In this document: positions 33,017-45,200 of the stretch, in pieces
Layout: every line of letters begins with the position of its first letter
Position numbering within the stretch: position 1 is the first letter of the stretch
The notes under the pieces: generated by a model
What the model was told of the DNA's origin: nothing
The model's input: only the letters and a program-made list of their open reading frames with translations
Databases searched by the model: none
Source: Streptomyces sp. NBS 14/10
GTDB lineage: Bacteria; Actinomycetota; Actinomycetes; Streptomycetales; Streptomycetaceae
Direction of reading: 5' to 3'
Length of the DNA stretch: 64,000 bases
Assembly (NCBI RefSeq): GCF_002224125.1
Contig: NZ_NCSM01000023.1
Span: 57,118-121,117, forward strand
Made by a program: the position numbers and the translations under genes

Positions 33017-33032
33017 CTAGGGGTTTCCTCGC
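33017..33032 (+). promoter_or_regulatory. PimM-like box upstream of the giant PKS
   Basis: CTAGGGGTTTCCTCGC matches about 12 of 16 positions of the PAS-LuxR consensus, with a perfect first half (CTAGGG) and a degenerate second half. GAGGAA/TTCCTC flanks form a further inverted repeat. It lies 245 bases before the PKS start in the 386-base gap 32876-33261, which otherwise holds only the terminator at 32892-32923 and no gene. Confidence 0.4.
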
Positions 33033-33261
33033 GGGCCCGTGATGACACTGGGCGAGGGGAGCCCTTGACCGCCATCACCTGCGGCCACCCCGAGGGGCCG
33101 CCGACCGCCGTTTCCCGAGTGGGGGGAAACGGCCGGTCGCGGCCCCGGTCGGTGGCCCCGGCGCCACCCCGGCCGCGTATGTCCGGTGGGTTCGGTCGCG
33201 ACGAATCCCTCCCCTGCCTGTGCGGATTGCCTGCCGCCAGCGTCGAGACGGGTTGAGTGAG

Positions 33262-36200
33262 ATGGACAACGAACAGAAGCTCAGGGACTATCTCAAGCGG
33301 GCGAGCGCCGATCTGCGGCGGACCCGACGCCGGCTGGGCGAGATCGAGGCCGCCGCACAGGAGCCGATCGCCATCGTCGGCATGAGCTGCCGCTACCCGG
33401 GCGGGGTGAGCGGCCCGGAGGACCTGTGGCACATGGTCGAGTCCGGTGAGGACGGCATCACCGCCCTGCCGACCGACCGCGGCTGGGACCTCGATGAGCT
33501 GTCCGGGACGGCCGTCCGCGGCGGATTCCTGCACGAGGCCGTCGAGTTCGACGCCGACTTCTTCGGCATCTCACCGCGCGAGGCGCTGGCGATGGACCCG
33601 CAACAGCGGGTGCTGCTGGAGGCCGCCTGGGAGGCGTTCGAACGGGCCGGAATCGAACCGGGCACCCTCCGTGGCAGCCGGACCGGCATGTTCGTGGGCG
33701 CGATGGCGCAGGACTACCGGGTGGGCCCGGCCGACGGCGTGGAAGGCTTCCAGCTCACCGGCAACACCACGAGCGTCATGTCCGGCAGGCTCTCCTACAC
33801 CTTCGGTGTCGTGGGACCGGCCGTCACCGTGGACACGGCGTGTTCGTCATCGCTGGTGGCCCTGCATCTGGCGACCCAGTCGCTGCGCGCGGGGGAGTGC
33901 TCGCTGGCGCTCGCGGGCGGCATCACCATCATGTCGAGCCCGGCCACCTTCATCGAGTTCGGCCGCCAGGGCGGTCTTTCGGCCGACGGCCGCTGCCGTT
34001 CGTTCGCCGACACCGCGGACGGCACCGGCTGGGCCGAGGGCGTCGGCGTACTCGTCCTGGAACGGCTGTCGGACGCCCAGCGCAACGGACACGAGGTGCT
34101 GGCGGTGGTGCGGGGCACGGCCGTCAACCAGGACGGCGCGTCCAACGGCCTGACCGCGCCCAACGGCCCCTCGCAGCAGCGGGTGATCGAGCAGGCGCTG
34201 ATCAACGCACGGCTGTCCGCCGATCAGATCGACGCGGTGGAGGCACATGGCACCGGTACGACGCTGGGCGACCCGGTCGAGGCCCAGGCGCTGCTGGCCA
34301 CGTACGGTCAGAGCCGCGGCGACCGGGGCCCGTTGCTGCTCGGATCGGTGAAGTCGAACCTCGGGCACACCCAGGCCGCGGCCGGTGTCGCGGGCATCAT
34401 CAAGATGGTCATGGCGATGCGGCACGGGGTGCTGCCGCGTACCCTGCACATCGACCGGCCCTCGACCCATGTGGACTGGGAGTCGGGCGCCGTGGAACTG
34501 CTGACCGAGCCGACCGCCTGGCCGGTCACCGGTGAGCCGCGCCGGGCCGGGGTCTCCTCGTTCGGTATCAGCGGCACCAACGCCCACACCATCATCGAAC
34601 AGGCCCCCGCTCCCGCTCCCGCCGAGGCACCGGCCGAGGACGAGCCGACCGGGTCCGATGGCGCCGTGGCCGGGCCGGGCGGCGCTGCGGGCAGGCCGGA
34701 TGGCGCCGCGGCCGGGCCCGGTCCGGACGCCGACCACGCCGAGGCGCCCGAACCCGTCGTGATGCTCGACCCGGGCGTGGTGCCGCTGCCGGTGTCGGGC
34801 CGGACCCCCGAGGCGCTGCGCGAGCAGGCCGCCCGGCTCCACGCCCACCTGGACGCCCGCCCCGGGATCGGCCTCGCCGACCTCGCCTTCTCGCTGGCCA
34901 CCACCCGCGCGGGCTTCGAACACCGCGCCGTCGTCACCGCGGGCGATCGCGCCACGGCGGCCGCCGCGCTGTCCGCACTGTCCTTGGGCGATTCCCCCGC
35001 CGGCCTGGTCAGGGGCACCGCACGAGCCACACGGAAGCTGGCTTTCCTGTTCGCCGGGCAGGGCAGCCAGCGGCTGGGCATGGGGCGCGAGCTGGCGGAG
35101 CGTTTCCCGGTGTTCGCCCAGGCACTGGACGCGACCGTCGCCGCGCTGGACACCTGGCTCGACCGCCCGCTGCGCGACATACTCTTCGCCGCCGAGGGCA
35201 CCCCGGAAGCCGCCCTGCTGGACCGCACCGCATACGCCCAGCCCGCGCTGTTCGCCGTCGAGGTCGCCCTCTTCCGGCTGGTCGAGTCCTGGGGCATCAC
35301 CCCCGACTTCCTGGCCGGGCACTCCATCGGGGAAATCGCCGCCGCCCACGCCGCCGAGGTGTTCTCGCCGGCCGACGCGGCGCGGCTGGTCGTGGCGCGC
35401 GGCCGGCTGATGGAGGAGCTGCCGGCCGGCGGGGCGATGGCGTCCGTACAGGCCACCGAGTCCGAAGTGGCGCCGCTGCTGACCGGGCGCGCCGACCACG
35501 TCTCCATCGCGGCGGTCAACGGCCCCTCGGCCGTCGTGGTGGCGGGCGACGAGGACGCGGTGGCCGAGATCGAGGCACACTTCGCGGGCGAGGGCCGAAA
35601 GACCAAGCGGCTGCGGGTCAGCCACGCCTTCCACTCGCCCCGTATGGAGCCGATGCTCGAGGAGTTCCGCGCCGTGGTCGCGGAGCTGTCGCCCCAGGCG
35701 CCGGTCGTGCCGGTCGTATCGAACCTGACCGGCGCCCAGGCCACCGTGCAGGAGCTGACGTCCGCCGACTACTGGGTGGACCACGTACGCCGGGCGGTGC
35801 GGTTCGCCGACGGCATCGGCTGGCTGCACGGACACGGCGTCGACACCTACCTGGAGCTGGGCCCCGACGGCGTCCTGTCCGCGCTGACCCGGACCTGTCT
35901 CGACAACACCGCCACCGACGGGGACCTGGACGAGGACGCCGAGGGTCCCGGCGCCGCCGTACCGCTGCTGCGGCCGGGCCGCCCCGAGCCGGTGGCCGTC
36001 ACCACCGCGCTCGCCGGGCTCCACGTACGCGGCGTCCCGGTCGACTGGGACCGCTACTTCGCCGGGACCGGCGTCCGCCGGGTGGACCTGCCGACCTATC
36101 CGTTCCAGCGTCGGCGGTACTGGCCCAAGGGCCTCGCCACCGCGGCGGGCGACATGCGGGCCGCGGGCATGGGCGCCGCGCACCACCCCCTGCTGGCCGC

Positions 36201-39200
36201 CGCCGTGTCCCTGGCGGACTCCGACGGCTTCCTGCTCACCGGCAGGCTCTCCCTGCGGACCCACCCCTGGCTGGCCGACCACGCCGTACGCGGCACCGTC
36301 ATCCTGCCCGCGACCGCCTTCCTGGAGCTGGCCATCCGCGCGGGTGACGAGGTCGGCTGCGACCGGGTCGAGGACCTGACCCTCGCCGCGCCGCTGGCAC
36401 TGCCCGAACACGGCGGCGTCCAGGTGCAGATGTGGGTCGGCGGCCCGGACGAGTCCGGTCGGCGGACCCTGAACCTGTACTCCCGGCCCGACGGCGAGGG
36501 CGAGGGCGAGGGCAGCGACGAACTGCCGTGGACCCGGCACGCCACGGGCGTGCTCACCACCGGCGGGCACGACATCGCCTTCGACACCGCCCAGTGGCCG
36601 CCCGCCGATGCGCAACCCCTCCCGCTCGACGGCCTCTACGACCGGCTGGCGGCGGAGGACGGCCTCGAATACGGACCGCTCTTCCAGGGGCTGCGGGCCG
36701 CCTGGAGCCGCGGTGCGGACACGTTCGCCGAGGTGGCGCTGGAGCCTACGGCCCAGGCCCCCGACGGCTCGTTCGGACTGCACCCCGCGCTGCTCGACGC
36801 CGCCCTCCACGCGATGCTCGCCGACCCCGGCCGGGCCCCGGCCCCCGACGGCGGGGGCACCGTCCTGCCGTTCTCCTGGGAGGGCGTGTCCCTGCACGCG
36901 ACCGGCGCGTCCGAGATACGCGCACGGATGTCCCGAGCCGCCGACGGCACCCTGTCGATCGCGGTCGCGGATCCCTCCGGCCAACCCGTCGCCTCCGTCG
37001 AGGCGCTGACGCTGCGCGCCCTGCCGGCCGGCGGCCCCGGAGAGGGTGCCGTGGCCGGGCGGGACTCGCTGTTCCGGGTGGACTGGACGCCGCTGCCCGC
37101 CTCGGCGACGGACGGGACACCGGCGGTGGCCGCGTCCGGGCCCGTGGTGGTGCTCGGCCCGGATGTCCTGGGCCTCACCGAGACGCTACGGGCTGCCGAC
37201 ACCGAGGCGCGCGTCCATGACGACCCGGCTGACCTAACCGACCCGGCCGTGCTGACCGGGCCGGATGGAGTATCGCCCGGTGCGGTGCTGGTCCCGATGC
37301 TCGGCGACACCGCCGGGGAGATGGCCGACGCGGTCCGTACGCTGACATCACGGGCGCTTGACCTGCTGCGCGTCTGGTCGGCCGAGGAGGGGCCCGCGGG
37401 CACCCGGTTGGTCTTCGTGACCCGTGGGGCGGTGGCCGCCGACGGCGGAGCAGCCACGTCCGGGGAATCTGGCGGTGAAGACTCGGGCGCGCCCGTCGAC
37501 CTCGCCGCGGCGGCCGTCTGGGGCCTGGTGCGCTCCGCGCAGGCCGAGGCGCCCGGCCGGTTCACCCTGGTGGACCTGGACCCCGGGGACTCCTCGGCCG
37601 TCCTTCCCGCGTCGGCGCTGACGGCGGACGAGCCCCAACTGGCCGTCCGCCAGGGCACCGTGCTGGCCCCGCGGCTCGCCCGGGTCACCGCCCCCGTGCC
37701 GGATGCGGCGGACACGGGCAACGCGGCGGATCCGGAGCCCGGCTGGAACACCGACGGCACGGTCCTGATCACCGGCGGCACCGGCGGTCTTGGCGCCCTG
37801 GTCGCCCGGCATCTGGCCGCCGAGCGCGGCGTACGCCATCTGCTGCTGCTCAGCCGCCGTGGCGGCGCGGCCGAGGGCGCCGCCGACCTCGTCGCCGACC
37901 TCGCCGACCACGGGGCGGACGCGACCGTCGTGGCCTGCGACGTGGCCGACCCCGCCGCCCTGGCCGCCGTACTGGCGCGGATCCCGGCCGAGCATCCGCT
38001 GACCGCGGTCGTGCATGCGGCCGGCGTGCTCGACGACGGCATGATCGGCTCGCTGACGGCCGGGCGTATGGACGCCGTGCTGCGGCCCAAGGTCGACGCG
38101 GCCTGGGCCCTGCACCGGGCGACCGACGGGCTGGAGCTGTCCGCGTTCATCGTCTTCTCGTCGCTGGCCGGCACCGTCGGCACCGCCGGTCAGGGCAACT
38201 ACGCGGCGGCCAACGCGTTCCTGGACGCGCTCGCCCGCCACCGCAGGTCCCAGGGCCTGCCGGCCCAGTCCCTCGGCTGGGGGCCCTGGGCCCTGTCGGA
38301 CGGGATGACCGGCGCCCTCACCGAGACCGACCTGCGGCGGCTGGCCCGTATGGGCACCCCCGCCCTCTCGCCCGAGCAGGGCCTCGCCCTGTTCGACACC
38401 GCGGTTTCCAGCGGCCACCCCGTCCTGCTGCCGGTACGGCTCGACCTGGCGGCGCTGCGCGCCTCCGCCGACGTACCGCATCTGCTGCGCGGACTGGTCC
38501 GCAAGGCCCACCGCCGGGCGGTGGTGGCGGGCTCGGGGACCGCCTCGGGGCTGGCGCAGCGGCTGGCGCGGCTCGACGGCGACCAGCGCACCCGGGCCGT
38601 GGTGGACGTGGTCCGGGCCCAGGTCGCCGCCGTACTCGGCCACGCGGGTTCCGAGGCCGTGGACCCGGACCGCCCCTTCCAGGACCTGGGGTTCGACTCG
38701 CTGACCGCGATCGAGCTGCGCAATCGGCTGAGCGCGGCCACCGGGCTGCGCACCTCGGCCACCGCCGTCTTCGACTACCCCACGGTCACCGCGCTCGCCG
38801 TCCACGTACGCGATGAACTCCTCGGCAGCCGTGCCGCGGCAGCCCCCGACCCGGCACGGCCGAATCCCGTCACGGCTGTCGAGGACCCCATCGTGATCGT
38901 GGGCATGGGCTGCCGCTATCCGGGCGGCGTCGGCTCGCCCGAGGAGCTGTGGCGGCTGGTCAGCGAGGGCACCGACGCGATCTCCGGGCTGCCCGCCAAC
39001 CGCGGCTGGGACCTGGAGACGCTGTACGACCCGGACCCCGACCACCATGGCACCACGTACACCCGTGGTGGCGGATTCCTCCACGACGCGGGCGAGTTCG
39101 ACGCGGCTTTCTTCAATATGAGCCCGCGCGAGGCGCTGGCCACCGACACCCAGCAGCGGCTGCTGCTGGAAACCTCATGGGAGGCGGTCGAACGGGCCGG

Positions 39201-42200
39201 GATCGACCCGGTGTCGCTGCGGGGCAGCCGGACCGGTGTGTTCACCGGAGTGATGTACAACGACTACGGCACCGTGCTCGCGGGCGGTGGCGACTTCGAG
39301 GGCTTCCTGGGCAGCGGCACGTCCCCGAGCGTGGCCTCGGGCCGGGTGTCGTACACGCTGGGCCTGGAGGGCCCGGCGGTGACCGTGGACACCGCGTGCT
39401 CGTCCTCGCTGGTGGCCATGCACCTGGCGGCGCAGGCGCTGCGGGAGGGCGAATGCTCGCTCGCGCTCGCCGGCGGCGTCACGGTGATGTCGACACCCGC
39501 GTCGTTGATCGAGTTCTCGCGGCAGCGGGGGTTGTCGCCGGACGGGCGGTGCAAGGCGTTCTCGGAGTCGGCCGACGGTGTGGGCTGGTCCGAGGGCGTG
39601 GGCGTGGTGGTGCTGGAGCGCCTGTCGGACGCGCGCCGTCATGGTCACGTAGTGCTCGCCGTGGTGCGGGGTTCGGCGGTCAACCAGGACGGCGCGTCCA
39701 ATGGTCTGACGGCGCCGAACGGCCCGTCCCAGCAGCGGGTGATCCGCCAGGCGCTGGCCACTGCCGGTCTGTCGGCCGCGGACGTGGACGCGGTGGAGGC
39801 GCACGGAACGGGCACCACGCTGGGCGACCCCATCGAGGCGCAGGCGCTGCTGGCCACGTACGGGCAGGATCGCGAACGACCGCTGTGGCTCGGGTCGGTG
39901 AAGTCGAACATCGGTCATACGCAGGCCGCGGCGGGCGTGGCGGGTGTGATCAAGATGGTGATGGCGATGCGGCACGGTGTGCTTCCGGGCACGCTGCATG
40001 TGGACGCGCCGTCGTCGCATGTGGACTGGGAGGCGGGCGAGGTCGAACTGCTCACCCGGGCGGTGGAGTGGCCACAGGCCGGCCGGGTGCGCCGGGCGGG
40101 TGTGTCCTCGTTCGGGATCAGTGGCACCAACGCCCACCTGATCGTCGAACAGCCCGCGCCGTCGGGCCCCGAGCCCGAGGAGTCCGCACCCCGGGGTGGC
40201 AACGGCTCCGTCGTCTGGCTGCTCTCCGGCCGTGGCCGCGCGGCGCTGCGGGCCCAGGCCGCCCGCCTGGCGGCGCGCGTGGACACCGACCCCGGGCCGG
40301 ACGCCGCCGATATCGCGCTCTCGCTCGCCACCACCCGCCCGGCCTTCGAGCAGCGCGCCGCCGTGGTCGCGCCGGACCGGTCCGGGCTGCTGCGCGCGCT
40401 GGCCGCGCTCGCCGAGGGCCGTCCCGACCCCGCCGTGATCGAGGGCGAGGCGGGCGGCACGGACAAGCTGGCGCTGCTCTTCTCCGGCCAGGGCAGCCAG
40501 CGGGCCCGGGCGGGCCGGGAGCTGTACGCGGACTTCCCGGTGTTCGCCCGGGCGCTGGACGAGGTCTGCGCCCAGCTGGACCCGTACCTGGACCGCCCCC
40601 TGGGCGAGGTGCTGTTCGCCGACGAGGGCACGCCCGAGGCCGAACTGCTGGACCTGACCGGCTGGACGCAACCCGCGCTGTTCGCCGTCGAAGTGGCGCT
40701 CTTCAGGCTCATGCTCTCGTGGGGTGTCCAACCCGACTACGTCGCCGGCCACTCGATCGGCGAACTGGCGGCGGCCCACGCCGCCGGTGTGCTGTCCCTC
40801 CAGGACGCCTGCGCCCTGGTGGCCGCGCGGGCCCGGCTGATGCAGGCCCTGCCCGCCGGCGGGGCGATGGTGTCCGTACAGGCCACCGAGGACGAGGTGG
40901 CGCCGCTGCTGACCGGCCGGGACCACGAGCTGGCGGTCGCCGCCGTGAACGGCCCGTCCGCGCTGGTCCTCTCCGGTGACGAGGAGGCGGTTCTCGAGGT
41001 CGCGGCACACTTCCGCGACCTGGGCCGCAAGACCAAGCGGCTGCGGGTCAGCCACGCCTTCCACTCGCCCCGGATGGACGCCATGCTCGACGGCTTCCGC
41101 GAGGTGGCACAGGGCCTGGTCTACGCGGCGCCGACCATCCCGATCGTGTCGAACCTGACCGGCGAGATCGTCACCGAGGAGCAGATCTGCTCCCCGGACT
41201 ACTGGGTGGAACACGTCCGCGGGACGGTCCGCTTCGCCGACGGCGTACGCACCCTGCGCGACGCGGGCGCGACCACCTTCCTCGAACTCGGCCCGGACGG
41301 CGTCCTGTCCGCGATGGCCGAGGACACGCTCGGCGAGGATTCCACGGCCGAGGCGGTGCCCGCCCTGCGGGCCGACCGCGCCGAGGAGCTGACCGTCGCG
41401 GCGGCTCTGGCCAAGCTGCACGTCCGCGGGGTGCGCGTGGACTGGCCCGGATACTTCGGCGGCAGCGGGGCACGCCGGGTCGATCTGCCGACGTACGCCT
41501 TCCAGCACGACTTCTACTGGCCCGACACCGCCACCGCCGCGCCCACGGGCCCGGAGGCGGTGGCGGATCCGGCGGACGAGCGGCTGTGGAGCGCGGTCGA
41601 GCGCAGGGACGCGGCGGAACTGGCCACCGTGCTGGGGCTGGAGGACGAACACCACGCGTCGCTCTACGCGCTGCTGCCCGCGCTCTCCTCCTGGCGCCAG
41701 AACCGGCATGAGAAGGCCGTGCTGGACTCCTGGCGGTACCAGGTGGAGTGGCAGCCGCTGCGGGTGTCCACGGCACCGGTGGCGGCCGGCACCTGGCTGG
41801 TCGTCACCGCGGACGGTACGCCCGACGGCCCGTTCCAGGACGATGTGGTGGACGCCCTGCGCGGGCACGGCGCCCGCGTCCACCGGGTGGTGCTGGACGA
41901 TACGTGCGCTGACCGAGCCGTCCTGGCCGCACGGCTCGGGGACGTTCAGCCAGATGTTCAGGGGGACGCCGAGGAAGGGGTGCGCCTCGACGAGGTGTCC
42001 GGAGTGCTCTCGCTGTTGGCCGTCGCCGAGCAGCCCGTCCCCGACCACCCGGCCCTGCCCGCCGGACTGGCGCTCACCGTCGCCCTGGTGCAGGCGCTCG
42101 GCGACCTCGGCGTCACCGCCCCGCTGTGGAACGCCACACGGGGCGCCGTGTCCACCGGGCCCTCCGACCCGGTCACCAGCCCGCTCCAGGCGGCCGTCTG

Positions 42201-45200
42201 GGGCCTGGGACGGGCCGTCGCCCTGGAACACCCCGGGCGGTGGGGCGGACTGGTCGACCTGCCCGAGGTGGTCGACCGGCCCGCTGCTCAGCGGCTCATG
42301 AGCGTGCTGGCCGGATCCACCGAGCCCGCCTCAGCCCACCACGACGAGGACCAGGTGGCGATCCGCGCCACCGGAGTGTCCGCGCGCCGACTGGCCCACC
42401 GTACGGTGGACGATCTGCCCGCAGCCCGTGACTTCACCGCGCGCGGCACCGTCCTGGTCACCGGCGGCACCGGCGCCCTGGGGGCCGAGGTCGCCCGGTG
42501 GCTGGCGCGGGCCGGCGCCGAACACCTGGTGCTGACCAGCCGCCGGGGCGCACAGGCCCCCGGCGCGGATGAGTTGCGCGCCGAACTGGAGGCCCTGGGG
42601 GCCGGGGTGCGCATCGTGGCCTGCGACGCCGCCGACCGCGACGCGCTGGCCGCCGCCCTCGCGGACCTCCCCGCCGCCTCTCCGCTCACCGGGGTCGTGC
42701 ACACCGCGGGCATCGCCTCGGCCGCGCCCCTGGAGGGCATGGCGCCCGCGGAGTTCGAGGAGGCGGTCGCGGCGAAACTGGCCGGGGCCGCACACCTCGA
42801 CGCCCTGCTGGGCGACCGCGACCTGGAGCTGTTCGTCATGTTCGGCTCCATCGCGGGCGTATGGGGCAGCGGCGGCCAGAGCGCCTACGGCGCGGCGAAC
42901 GCCTACCTGGACGCGCTGGCGGAACACCGCCGCGCCCGCGGACTCGCCGCCACCTCCGTGGCCTTCGGCCCGTGGGCCGAGTCCGGTATGGCCACCCACG
43001 ACGCGATGGCGGACGGCCTCAAACGGCGCGGCCTGCGGTTCCTGGCGCCCGAGCGGGCCATGGCCGAACTGCGCCGCGCCGTGGTGCACGGCGACACCAC
43101 CGTGACCGTCGCCGACGTCGACTGGGATCGGTACCTCCCCGTCTTCACCTCCGTACGGCCGAGCCCGCTGCTCGGCGACCTGCCCGAGGCCCGGGAGCAG
43201 GCGCGGGCACAGGCAGGTCAGCGGTCCGCGTCCGAGGCCGCGGACGGTGCGTCGGAGCTGGCCCGGCGGCTGCACGGGCGCACCGAGGCCGAGCAGGAGC
43301 GGCTGCTGACGAGCCTGGTACGCGCCGAGGCCGCCGCCGTACTCGGACACGCCTCCGCCGACGGCGTACCCGAAGAGCGCGCCTTCCGCGATCTGGGGTT
43401 CGACTCGCTGACCGCCGTCGAGCTGCGCAAACGCCTGGTCACCCTGACCGGCCTGAGCCTGCCGAGCACCACGGCCTTCGACTACCCGAGCCCCCTGGCC
43501 CTGGCCCGGCATCTGCGCGTGCTGCTCCTCGGCACCGGGGCGGCCGGCACCGGGCCGGCGGCTGGATCCGGGCCCGTGGCGCTCTCCTCGGCCCACGACG
43601 ACGAGCCGATCGCCATCATCGGGATGAGCTGCCGCTTCCCCGGCGGCGTACGCTCCCCCGAGGAGCTGTGGCGGCTCGTGGCCGACGGGACCGACGCCAT
43701 CTCGGACTTCCCCGCCGACCGCGGCTGGGACACCGCCGCGCTGTACGACCCCGACCCCGACCGGGCGGGCAGGACGTACTCGACACTGGGCGGTTTCCTC
43801 CACGAGGCGGGCGAATTCGACCCGGCGTTCTTCGGGATCTCGCCGCGTGAGGCGCTGTCCATGGACCCGCAGCAGCGGCTGCTGCTGGAGACGGCCTGGG
43901 AGAGTTTCGAACGGGCGGGCATCGACCCGCGGTCGCTGCGTTCCAGCCTCACCGGCACCTTCATCGGATCGACCTACCAGGACTACGGCACCGGGGTCGC
44001 GGACGGCACCGAGGGCCACATGGTCACCGGGAGCAGCCCCAGTGTGCTCTCCGGCCGACTGTCCTATGTGTTCGGCCTCGAAGGCCCCGCCGTCACTGTG
44101 GACACCGCGTGTTCGTCGTCGCTGGTGGCCCTGCACCTGGCGTGCCGGTCGCTGCGCGAGGGGGAGAGCTCGCTCGCCCTGGTGGGCGGCGCGACCGTGA
44201 TGGCCACGCCCGCCTCGTACCTCGCCTTCAGCCGCCAGCGGGCGCTGGCCGCGGACGGCCGGTGCAAGGCATTCTCCGACGCCGCCGACGGCATGACCCT
44301 GGCCGAGGGCGTCGGTATCCTGCTGGTCGAACGGCTCTCCGACGCCCAGCGCCACGGCCACCCGGTGCTCGCGCTGGTCCGCGGTTCGGCGGTCAACCAG
44401 GACGGCGCCTCGAATGGTTTGACGGCGCCGAACGGACCGTCCCAGCAGCGGGTCATCCGGCAGGCCCTGGCCAACGCGCGCCTGTCGGCGGGCGACGTGG
44501 ACGCCCTCGATGCGCATGGCACCGGCACAGCGCTGGGCGACCCGATCGAGGTCCAGGCGCTGCAGGCGGTCTACGGTGACGACCGCGCCCCGGACCGACC
44601 GCTGCTGCTGGGCTCGGTGAAGTCGAACATCGGGCACACCCAGTCGGCGGCCGGTGTGGCAAGCGTGATCAAGATGGTCATGGCGATGCGCCACGGGCTG
44701 CTGCCCAAAACCCTGCACGTCGAGCAACCGTCGTCGCATATCGACTGGTCACCCGGCACGGTGGCGCTGCTGTCCGACTCCGTCGCATGGCCGGACACCG
44801 GAGAACCGCGCCGCTGCGCCGTCTCCTCGTTCGGTGTCAGCGGCACCAACGCGCACGCGCTGCTCGAGCAGGCGCCCGAGGCCGTGCCACGGACCCCCGT
44901 CGAGGAGTCGGGCCAGGCGGGGCCGGGGGCCCTTCCGTGGGTGCTGTCGGCCCGCGGCGCCGACGCGCTGCGCGAACAGGCCGCCAACCTGCTCTCCCAT
45001 CTGGACGGCCACCCCGAGACCACACCGGCCGACATCGGGTATTCGCTGGTCACTTCGCGGTCGCTCTTCGAACACCGGGCCGTGGTCGTCGGCGAGCACA
45101 TCGAGGACTTCCGGCGGGAACTGGAGGCGCTGTCGAAGGGCACCTCGTCGGCCGCGGTGGTGCGTGGGGTCGCCGATGTCGAGGGGAGGTCGGTGTTTGT

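Noticed and set aside
41560..41760. Hidden DH remnants between AT and KR in PKS modules 2-6
   Set aside because: The segment ([16 protein letters not shown] and its equivalents) is the usual dimerisation and structural part of reducing modules without DH; no HxxxGxxxxP motif is present.
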